Positions 1-5,815 of a stretch of 7,438 bases of DNA are shown in pieces. The stretch covers positions 1 through 7,438 of the forward strand of contig JACRFO010000076.1 of NCBI GenBank assembly GCA_016217865.1, written 5' to 3'. Both the position numbers and the translations under genes were made by a program. Source of the DNA: Candidatus Kerfeldbacteria bacterium. GTDB lineage: Bacteria; Patescibacteriota; Patescibacteriia; SBBC01; CAIJZX01. Within the stretch, counting starts at the first letter, position 1. Each line of letters begins with the position of its first letter. A model generated the notes under the pieces. It was not told the origin of the DNA, did not search any database, and saw only the letters and a program-made list of their open reading frames with translations.

Positions 1-5
1 CATAA

Positions 6-1637
6 TCAGGGCTGGGTGTCGGTACGGACTTTGTACACGGTCGCTTCGACATCGGCGTAGACGATCTGGAAGTCGGTATTACTGCGGAACTGGTCATCCA
101 TAACCTGGTGGCCAGTGGCGACGAAGACGTACTGGCTACGGAGCGTTTCCGTCACGGCCCGCTTCAGGTCGCCAGAGAACCGGCCGAGGGTAATGTCGAC
201 CCAAGTCCAGTAGCGATCGGGGTCGGCCTTGTACAAAAAGGTCGGATCGAGGCCAACAATATAGGTATTGTGAGTATTCTGATAGAAGAGCACCGGAAAT
301 TCATCCCAGTCGGAGTGGACAATCCGGCTGCCGGCTGGCGTGTGCTCGCGGAGCCAGGCACTGATAACAGTGAAGCGATCGAGTCGAAAGCCTTGCCAGA
401 GATCGCTCAATTCATTGTGAAAATCGCGTCCGGCCAGCCAACCAACCCCGAAGACGAGGTACATGGCAATCAGCGTCGCTGCCCACCGTCCGCGCGCGGT
501 CGTTAGGAACCAGCGTTTGAAGGTGTGCTGAATATTCGGCCAGGGCAGTCCCCGGAGGGTATCAGAAATACTGACCGCTGAAAAAACGACCGCAATGGGA
601 ATGTAGTATTCAACGTAGCGACGCGATTTCAAAGTGAGCAGGAAGGCGCCAACAGTCATGATCGCTAAGGCCCATGATTGTTTCGACTGCGCCCGGAAAC
701 GCAAGACGATGCCAATACAAGCAATCAGGAGGAGGAGACTGGCAAAGGCGCCGTTCGCTAGGAGATCACCGACGCTGTATGGATACCACTCGTTCCCGAC
801 GCCAATAACTTTTTGGAAATTGATAATCCCGATGTTGACCAGCTGGTGGTAGTAGAAAGTCAAGTTCACGGGGAAGTACGGATTGAAGACAAGTCCGGCG
901 GCCAATCCACCAACGACAACGGCCACCATTTTGCCATTCAGGTGACGACTGTGTTCTACTCGGCGATGCCGGCCGACGAGCGCGAGCAGTTTGTTCACGA
1001 ACCGATGACTGTCGTGGTGCGTCATGAACCGATTGTGCACCCAACTTGTCGCCCCGACGATGATACTCGTCAGGCCGAGCAGCGGGAAGCCGCCATAGTA
1101 CCACACGTAGGCAAACGCCAGCACGAAGAGACGGCGGAGCTTGTACTCAAACATCCACGTCATCCCCAGGAAGAGGAAGATCAGCGACGTGCTTGGTGCT
1201 TTCGCGAGGGACACACGGAACGTGAAGGGGCGGATGAGGAGGAGAATGATGACAAACAGCAGTGGCCAACGTACGCGCAGTCGCCGGAACATCCAGTAGA
1301 TGGCCGTGAAGAGCGTTGACCCAAAGACGACCGTGGCCAGTTTTAACCCGACCAGCGGTGGCAGCCAGGTGACAAAGGGAATGAGGAGAACGTGGTAAAG
1401 GAAGTGTTGGTCGGTGTAGTTATGGCCGAGGACCGTCAGGTCGAGCCATGGGAAGGAATGGATAATCCCTTGATCACGGATGAGCATGGCCATCTTGGCG
1501 TGATAGAACGAGTCCGGGTCGGCAAAGTAGGTGCTGCTCTGGAACACCATGAGGACGATAAAAGCGACGGCGTATACCACGACGTAGGCTAACCAGGACC
1601 ATTCACGTCCTAACCAGGAGCGCCAGCGATGCGACAT
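6..1637 (-). CDS. STT3-like multi-pass membrane glycosyltransferase (GT-C fold)
   Basis: A 543-residue integral membrane protein, probably a GT-C glycosyltransferase that uses a lipid-linked sugar donor and works on the outer face of the cytoplasmic membrane. A first hydrophobic helix (about residues 14-32) is followed directly by an acidic loop motif ADPDSFYH (39-46), which resembles the DxD-type metal/donor motif in the first outer loop of STT3/oligosaccharyltransferase relatives. A second polar motif, YTDQHFLYH (74-82), follows. About ten or more further hydrophobic segments lie between residues 80 and 403, with a basic SRRYVEYY stretch at 338-345. The C-terminal soluble part (about 404-543) contains HSDWDEFP (441-448), placed where STT3 proteins carry WWDYG; only one Trp-Asp is kept, so true N-glycosylation activity is uncertain. 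The start is the ATG at 1637; no Shine-Dalgarno precedes it. It is transcribed divergently from yebC. An arabinosyl- or mannosyl-type GT-C enzyme is the alternative. The family is clear, the substrate is unknown. Confidence 0.8.
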   Translation of the reverse strand: MSHRWRSWLGREWSWLAYVVVYAVAFIVLMVFQSSTYFADPDSFYHAKMAMLIRDQGIIHSFPWLDLTVLGHNYTDQHFLYHVLLIPFVTWLPPLVGLKLATVVFGSTLFTAIYWMFRRLRVRWPLLFVIILLLIRPFTFRVSLAKAPSTSLIFLFLGMTWMFEYKLRRLFVLAFAYVWYYGGFPLLGLTSIIVGATSWVHNRFMTHHDSHRFVNKLLALVGRHRRVEHSRHLNGKMVAVVVGGLAAGLVFNPYFPVNLTFYYHQLVNIGIINFQKVIGVGNEWYPYSVGDLLANGAFASLLLLIACIGIVLRFRAQSKQSWALAIMTVGAFLLTLKSRRYVEYYIPIAVVFSAVSISDTLRGLPWPNIQHTFKRWFLTTARGRWAATLIAMYLVFGVGWLAGRDFHNELSDLWQGFRLDRFTVISAWLREHTPAGSRIVHSDWDEFPVLFYQNTHNTYIVGLDPTFLYKADPDRYWTWVDITLGRFSGDLKRAVTETLRSQYVFVATGHQVMDDQFRSNTDFQIVYADVEATVYKVRTDTQP

Positions 1638-1643
1638 GCCGGT

Positions 1644-1652
1644 AGTATACCA
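1644..1652 (-). promoter_or_regulatory. Extended -10 promoter of the GT-C gene
   Basis: On the minus strand this reads TGGTATACT, an extended -10 element (TGn plus TATACT, one base off TATAAT). Six bases separate the hexamer from the ATG at 1637, so transcription would be expected to begin at or next to the A of the start codon, giving a leaderless mRNA. No -35 hexamer is visible at 16-18 base spacing, which is usual for promoters that rely on the TG extension. The gene has no Shine-Dalgarno, which fits. The motif is seen; the start site is inferred. Confidence 0.5.
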
Positions 1653-1680
1653 AAATCACGCCGGTCTGGCTTGTCCGAGA

Positions 1681-1718
1681 CGACAACTCCCGCCCAAGCA
1701 TGGGTGGCAGGAGTGTCG
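1681..1718. repeat. Imperfect inverted repeat (hairpin) in divergent intergenic region
   Basis: Arms CGAC-a-ACTCC-c-GCC and GGC-a-GGAGT-GTCG pair over 12 base pairs, with one bulged A and one C/A mismatch, around an 11-base loop (1694-1704). CCCA/TGGG within the loop region offers an alternative inner pairing. There is no T tract on either strand, so it is not an intrinsic terminator. It sits upstream of both divergent promoters, so an operator or protein-binding site is possible, but no function can be assigned from sequence. Confidence 0.45.
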
Positions 1719-1719
1719 A

Positions 1720-1755
1720 TGATCGGATATTGGTTTCGTGGCCATCCGACGATCA
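1720..1755. repeat. Second imperfect inverted repeat in the same intergenic region
   Basis: The segments TGAT, CGGA and TGG on the left pair with CCA, TCCG and ATCA on the right, interrupted by an internal bulge of three bases on each side and an eight-base loop (1734-1741). It is weaker than the neighbouring hairpin at 1681-1718. The right arm contains CGACGATCAG (1747-1756), an 8 of 10 direct match to CGATGATCGG at 1717-1726, with starts exactly 30 bases apart. A binding site for a dimeric or helically phased regulator is one reading; chance is another. Confidence 0.3.
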
Positions 1756-1833
1756 GCGAAGAGCCAGTCGCCGATACTCTAGCAGAGACAAAAAAGAAGC
1801 GCAAGTGATTTTCTGTGTGGTGGTGATCTGACG

Positions 1834-1862
1834 TTGACGAACCGACCTAAAATTGCTAAAGT
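1834..1862 (+). promoter_or_regulatory. Sigma70-type promoter for the yebC-ruvC-glgA-GH57a operon
   Basis: TTGACG (1834-1839, five of six consensus bases) is followed after exactly 17 bases by TAAAGT (1857-1862, four of six, with the key first, second and last positions kept). A TGC directly precedes the -10, making it an extended -10 as well. Transcription would start near 1869 and give a leader of about 34 bases carrying the Shine-Dalgarno of yebC. It is the best promoter in the window and the only one I see upstream of the first four plus-strand genes. Confidence 0.6.
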
Positions 1863-1893
1863 AACACTGTTTTTTCACCCGCGAACTATCGGC

Positions 1894-1899
1894 AAGGAG
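1894..1899 (+). promoter_or_regulatory. Shine-Dalgarno of yebC
   Basis: AAGGAG lies three bases before the ATG at 1903. The spacing is short, but this is the only clear Shine-Dalgarno before any start in the window. It supports 1903 rather than the in-frame TTG at 1834 as the start of yebC. Confidence 0.65.
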
Positions 1900-1902
1900 C
1901 TC

Positions 1903-2628
1903 ATGTCAGGTCATTCCAAGTGGTCGACCATCAAACGACAGAAGGCCGTCACCGATTCGCGGCGCTCGGCCGCCTTTACCAAGCTGGCCCGGCTCATTTC
2001 GGTGGCCGCCCGCGCGGGTGGCGGCGATCCAAACATGAATTTCCAGCTTCGCCTGGCCATTGATAAGGCCCGGGCAGCAAATGTCCCGAACGACAACATC
2101 GAACGGGCGATTCAGGCTGGCACCGGTGAAGGGAAAGAGGGCCAAACGAAAGAGGTAGCCTACGAAGGGTTCGGCCCAGGTGGTGTCGCGGTCATCGTCA
2201 ACGCGGTAACGGACAATCCGAATCGGACCGCTGCGGAAATCCGGACCACGTTCACGAAACACCATGGAACGATGGGCGGACAAAACAGCGTCGCCTGGAT
2301 GTTCGAACTCCGCGGGGTGATCTCTATCCCGTCTGAAGCACTGCGCGCAACTGATCGACAAGCGGTTGAGCTAGCGGCCATTGATGCGGGTGCCTCCGAC
2401 GTCCGTGAAGAAGGTGACGGGGTGTTAGTTGAGTGCCCGCCAGACCGACTGACCGGGTTGCGCGCTGCCCTTGATCGCCTGACTGGTACGAAACTCGCTG
2501 CCGACGTCGAACTCGTTGCCCAAAATACCGTCAGTATCGATGAGCCGACTGCTCAACAACTGCACGAGCTGTGCGACACGCTCACCGATTTACCCGACGT
2601 CATTTCGCTAGCAACGAATGAAGCCTAA
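1903..2628 (+). CDS. yebC: YebC/PmpR family protein (TACO1-like regulator)
   Basis: A 241-residue member of the YebC/PmpR/TACO1 family, cytoplasmic proteins described as DNA-binding regulators and, more recently, as translation factors that ease ribosome stalling. The N-terminus MSGHSKWSTIKRQK is the family signature. It is followed by the helical domain (FTKLARLISVAARAGGGDP, then LAIDKARAANVPNDNIERAI), the YEGFGPGGVAVIV segment, and NRTAAEIR...FTKHHGTMGGQNSVAWMFE, all diagnostic. The length matches the usual 240-250 residues. The ATG at 1903 is chosen because it gives the family N-terminus and follows AAGGAG; the longer in-frame TTG start would overlap the promoter. Its last 11 bases overlap ruvC in another frame. 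yebC next to ruv genes is a common bacterial arrangement. Confidence 0.95.
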   Translation: MSGHSKWSTIKRQKAVTDSRRSAAFTKLARLISVAARAGGGDPNMNFQLRLAIDKARAANVPNDNIERAIQAGTGEGKEGQTKEVAYEGFGPGGVAVIVNAVTDNPNRTAAEIRTTFTKHHGTMGGQNSVAWMFELRGVISIPSEALRATDRQAVELAAIDAGASDVREEGDGVLVECPPDRLTGLRAALDRLTGTKLAADVELVAQNTVSIDEPTAQQLHELCDTLTDLPDVISLATNEA

Positions 2629-3112
2629 TACGCGGCGCGTCTGCGGCATTGATCCTGGTTTAGCACGATTAGGCTGGGCCATCATCGAAGTAACCGGCCA
2701 GCACATCGAACTCGTTGCCGCCGATTGTCTTGAAACCGCCTCCAACCAGCCCGCTGAACAACGGTTGCACGAGCTCTACAGTAAACTGTTAGTCATTCTG
2801 CAGCAATACCAACCCACTGTTATCGGCATCGAAAAGTTGTACTTCACGAATAACGTCTCGACCGGCATTGCAGTCGGTCAGGCACGTGGTATGGTTCTCC
2901 TGGCTGCCGCGTCTACCCACACCACGATTGCTGAATACACCCCAACCGCGGTCAAGCAGGCAGTGACTGGTGATGGCCGCGCTGATAAACGACAAATTCA
3001 ACACATGGTCAGCCTCTTGCTTCACCTCAAGCAACTACCAAAACACGACGATACGACGGATGCGATTGCTATTGCCCTCTGTGCAAGCACCCACCGTCTC
3101 CCAACCCTATGA
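2618..3112 (+). CDS. ruvC: Crossover junction endodeoxyribonuclease RuvC
   Basis: A 164-residue Holliday junction resolvase of normal family length; it acts as a dimer with RuvAB to cut four-way junctions during recombinational repair. The RNase H-like fold motifs are all present: GIDPG with catalytic D12, GIEKLYF with E72, and HDDTTDAIAIAL with D145 and D148, matching the four-acid active site of the family. The stretch from V112 (VKQAVTGDGRADKRQIQ) is the conserved DNA-contacting and helix region. The ATG lies inside the end of yebC (11-base overlap) without a Shine-Dalgarno, and the stop shares ATGA with the start of glgA. Translational coupling on both sides is therefore likely. No ruvA or ruvB is present in the window. 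Confidence 0.95.
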   Translation: MKPNTRRVCGIDPGLARLGWAIIEVTGQHIELVAADCLETASNQPAEQRLHELYSKLLVILQQYQPTVIGIEKLYFTNNVSTGIAVGQARGMVLLAAASTHTTIAEYTPTAVKQAVTGDGRADKRQIQHMVSLLLHLKQLPKHDDTTDAIAIALCASTHRLPTL

Positions 3113-4581
3113 CGTCACGTCCTCTCTCCATCGCCATCATTTCGGCTGAAATAGCGCCTTTTTCGAAGCTTGGGGGGCAAGCCGACGTTGCCCATGCACT
3201 CCCAAAGCACCTGCGGACACTGGGTCATGAAGTCTCGGCCGTCACTCCGCTCTACCGCTTCACTGCTCAAGCCCACCCCGAGATCGAGCACGTTGGCGAT
3301 ACGATCATCACAGTTGGGAAAAAGAAATACCCCGTTCGGTTTTTACGCAGCCAACTAACTGAACAATCTCCTGTTCCCGTGTACTTTGTTGCCCAAGAAG
3401 AGCTCTTCACCTCACGGGGCAAAGTCTATGGGTACCCGGACGATAACCTGCGCTTCTACGTCTTCAGCCGCGCCGTCTTTGCGCTCTACGAGATGCTCCA
3501 CCACATTCCTGACATCCTCCACGCCCATGACTGGGCGCCGGGGTTGGTCCCGAATCTCCTCGACGTCGAGTATCGAAAGCAACCGGCCTGGGCGAAGACC
3601 GCCAGCGTCTTCACTATCCACAATCTGCTCTACCAGATGCAGGGCATGTGGTATGAAGTCCCGCCCACCAAACGAGATCGTGGGAATGGGCTACCGCCGA
3701 ATGATCCAGCGAAAATCCGTTGGTCGAACTTTTCACTGCGTGGCATTAAGCACGCTGATGCCATCAACGCCGTCAGTCTGCGCTACGCTGAAGAAATCAT
3801 GACGAAGAAGTTCGGCGAGGGGCTTGACGGTGTGCTCCGCCGTCGTAAAGAATGTGTCTTTGGGATCATCAATGGCATTGACTACACGGTTTTTAATCCG
3901 AGTTTTGATCCGCACGTGCCAATTCACTACGACTGGAATTCGCTCGACAAGAAACTGGCGAACAAAATTGCCTACCAGAAAGAGTTCGGCCTTGAAGTGA
4001 ATCCCGACATTCCGTTACTCGGTCTCGCTCACCGGTTCACTGAACAGAAGGGCTTTAACCTCATCATGGAAATTCTGCCGGCCCTACTCCAGGAAAAGGT
4101 GCAGTTAGCCATTACCGGGTACGGTGATCGCGGTTACGTTCACTTCTTTCGCCAGGTCGTTAAACGGTATCCGCTGCAAGTCGCCGCTAACCTGTCATTC
4201 GATGAGCCGATGGCCTCCCGTATCTACGCCGCTTCCGATATGTTCTTAATGCCGTCACGCTTTGAACCTTGCGGCGTATCGCAGCTCATCAGCCTTCGCT
4301 ATGGCGCCATTCCGATCGTCCATCGCGTCGGCGGACTGGCCGAGACGATTACCGACTTCAATCCCCGGACTGGCATCGGTAATGGTTTCGTCTTCGACCA
4401 CCACACAGGACCGAGCCTGCTCGTCGCCCTCACCCGCGGAGTCGAAACATTCAAATACCCGAAAGTGTGGGAACATCTGACCTGGCAAGGAATGCAGCAG
4501 TCATTCTCATGGGAATTACCTGCCCGGAAGTACATTGACCTCTACCGGCAAGCCATCCGCAACCTCCATGCGCTGGACTAA
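3109..4581 (+). CDS. glgA: Glycogen/starch synthase (GT5)
   Basis: A 490-residue GT5 glycogen synthase that transfers glucose from a nucleotide sugar (ADP-glucose in bacterial relatives) to the non-reducing end of an alpha-1,4-glucan in the cytoplasm. The N-terminal Rossmann domain starts SAEIAPFSKLGGQADV, with the donor-binding KxGG motif at K20-G23. HAHDW (138-142), FTIHNLLYQ (168-176) and GIINGIDYTVFNP (252-264) are family landmarks. The C-terminal GT-B domain has HRFTEQKG with R309 and K314, and the active-site E386 in SRFEPCG (383-389), followed by RYGAIPIVHRVGGLAETI. All key residues are present. It begins in the ATGA overlap with ruvC and its last 14 bases overlap GH57a, so it is co-translated with a repair gene upstream and a glucan enzyme downstream. 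Glucose donor specificity cannot be read from sequence alone. Confidence 0.93.
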   Translation: MTSRPLSIAIISAEIAPFSKLGGQADVAHALPKHLRTLGHEVSAVTPLYRFTAQAHPEIEHVGDTIITVGKKKYPVRFLRSQLTEQSPVPVYFVAQEELFTSRGKVYGYPDDNLRFYVFSRAVFALYEMLHHIPDILHAHDWAPGLVPNLLDVEYRKQPAWAKTASVFTIHNLLYQMQGMWYEVPPTKRDRGNGLPPNDPAKIRWSNFSLRGIKHADAINAVSLRYAEEIMTKKFGEGLDGVLRRRKECVFGIINGIDYTVFNPSFDPHVPIHYDWNSLDKKLANKIAYQKEFGLEVNPDIPLLGLAHRFTEQKGFNLIMEILPALLQEKVQLAITGYGDRGYVHFFRQVVKRYPLQVAANLSFDEPMASRIYAASDMFLMPSRFEPCGVSQLISLRYGAIPIVHRVGGLAETITDFNPRTGIGNGFVFDHHTGPSLLVALTRGVETFKYPKVWEHLTWQGMQQSFSWELPARKYIDLYRQAIRNLHALD

Positions 4582-5791
4582 CTTCTTTCACATCTACCAA
4601 CCCCCGGCTTGGGACGAGGCCATCGTCCGCCGGGCGGCGAATGAAGCCTACCTGCCGCTTATCAATATTCTCCAGCGCCGACCAAAACTCCGGGTGACGT
4701 TGAACATCACCGGGGCGCTGATCGAACAGCTGACCGAGCTGGGGCTGAACAATGTCCTCGTAGGCTTTCGCCAATTGGCCGAGGCTGGGCAGGTTGAGTT
4801 AGTCGGCAGTGCCATGTACCACCCGATCCTACCGCTATTACCAACCGAGGAAATCGTGCGCCAGATTGATCTCCAGGAATCGCTTTGCCGCAGCGTATTC
4901 GGCCGGGCTTTTCATCCGCGAGGGTTCTACGCGCCGGAAATGGCTTATGGACCGGTACTCGATCGCCTCCTCCTCGATCGCGGCTACGAATGGATCATCG
5001 TTGATGAAATAGCCAGCGGCAGCATCGGCCAACTGCGCTTTGACCGCCAGTACACAGCTGCCAGCGGTTTGGGGTTAGTGTTCCGCAATCGGCACATGAG
5101 CGACTATCTGTCGTTTGGTGCGAATATCGACCAGCCTGAACAGGCGATTGCAACCATCCAGCACGATGACCGTAGCCGCGCCGAGTTAGTCACCGCGATG
5201 GATGGCGAGAACCTGGGCCACCACCGCCCGGGCGTCGATCGGCTCTGGGAGTTGTTAGCAACGTGGCCGGACGTGACGTCAGCCACGGTCAGCGAATACC
5301 GTCATGACCTACCGAAGGTCATCACGCTCGATCCGCACCCATCGAGCTGGTCGTCACTTGATTACGAACTCCGCGCCGATATACCCTATGGGCTCTGGAA
5401 TCACCCGGACAACCCGATCCACAAGCTTCAGTGGCAGTTGACCTACCTTGTCATCGAGGCGGTCGGTGGGGCTAACACTGACCCAGGATACGACGCGGCC
5501 CGACGCCTCCTCGACCGCGCCCTTACGTCTGACAAGTACTGGTGGGCTTCAGCCAGTCCGTGGTGGGACATGACGATCGTCATTCGAGAAACCCAGCGCC
5601 TGATCGACGTCATTGCACCGCTCACACATTTATCAGCCCGGATCCGCAACCAGAGTGAGCGATTGATGCAACAAGTGGCCGCAACGGTTGAGCTATGGGA
5701 CAAGACTGGATTAGCCAAACGCCGCCAAGCCACGTACTTGCGCCAGACTGGTGATGTCAAGTACATGGGCGGCCAGAAAATTTCTGAATAA
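4568..5791 (+). CDS. GH57 family glycoside hydrolase/glucanotransferase, short form (GH57a)
   Basis: A 407-residue GH57 enzyme with all five conserved regions: HIYQPP (8-13), GQVELV (74-79), FYAPEMAY with the nucleophile E124, MDGENLGHHRPG with the acid/base D212, and SDKYWWASASPWW (321-333). Family members hydrolyse, transfer or branch alpha-glucans by a retaining mechanism. Coupling to glgA suggests alpha-1,4-glucan as the substrate; branching, amylase and glucanotransferase activity cannot be told apart here. Region 1 has Tyr where the canonical motif is HQP. The protein stops soon after the catalytic core and lacks the longer C-terminal domains of GH57 branching enzymes. The ATG at 4568 is chosen because it aligns residue for residue with the start of the downstream paralogue; a longer in-frame start at 4535 would add 11 unconserved residues inside glgA. 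No Shine-Dalgarno is visible, and the 14-base overlap with glgA implies coupling. Confidence 0.88.
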   Translation: MRWTNFFHIYQPPAWDEAIVRRAANEAYLPLINILQRRPKLRVTLNITGALIEQLTELGLNNVLVGFRQLAEAGQVELVGSAMYHPILPLLPTEEIVRQIDLQESLCRSVFGRAFHPRGFYAPEMAYGPVLDRLLLDRGYEWIIVDEIASGSIGQLRFDRQYTAASGLGLVFRNRHMSDYLSFGANIDQPEQAIATIQHDDRSRAELVTAMDGENLGHHRPGVDRLWELLATWPDVTSATVSEYRHDLPKVITLDPHPSSWSSLDYELRADIPYGLWNHPDNPIHKLQWQLTYLVIEAVGGANTDPGYDAARRLLDRALTSDKYWWASASPWWDMTIVIRETQRLIDVIAPLTHLSARIRNQSERLMQQVAATVELWDKTGLAKRRQATYLRQTGDVKYMGGQKISE

Positions 5792-5793
5792 TC

Positions 5794-5802
5794 TGATATA
5801 CT
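5794..5802 (+). promoter_or_regulatory. Extended -10 promoter for GH57b
   Basis: TGATATACT, an extended -10 with the same TATACT hexamer as the GT-C gene promoter, sits three bases after the stop of GH57a in the 24-base gap. It lies 13 bases before the GH57b ATG, so a transcript would have a leader of only about six bases. No -35 is visible at normal spacing and no Shine-Dalgarno follows. It would let GH57b and the following gene be expressed apart from the yebC operon. Confidence 0.45.
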
Positions 5803-5815
5803 GACCGTACGACAT

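Noticed and set aside
813..1319. 168-codon open frame on the plus strand opposite the GT-C gene
   Set aside because: It is highly charged with no recognisable motif and lies fully antisense to a convincing membrane protein gene; this is a frame shadow.
1777..1795. Small hairpin CTCT-agc-AGAG followed by an A run, considered as a terminator
   Set aside because: The stem is only four base pairs; on the plus strand the run is A rather than T, and on the minus strand the T run comes before the hairpin.
1834..1902. In-frame TTG extension of yebC adding 23 residues
   Set aside because: The added residues do not resemble the family, the TTG is part of a TTGACG -35 element, and the ATG at 1903 follows AAGGAG and gives the signature MSGHSKW N-terminus.
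2616..2627. 12-base match GAATGAAGCCTA at the yebC/ruvC junction and again near 4640 in GH57a
   Set aside because: The match is short, in unrelated coding contexts, with no extension on either side; chance is sufficient.
4535..4567. Longer start for GH57a inside glgA
   Set aside because: The 11 extra residues (MTSTGKPSATS) have no counterpart in GH57b, whose first Met aligns with the ATG at 4568.
3110..5281. Two copies of the palindrome TGACGTCA (3110-3117 and 5274-5281), considered as operator sites
   Set aside because: Both lie in coding sequence or at a gene junction, share no flanking similarity, and are short enough to be chance.
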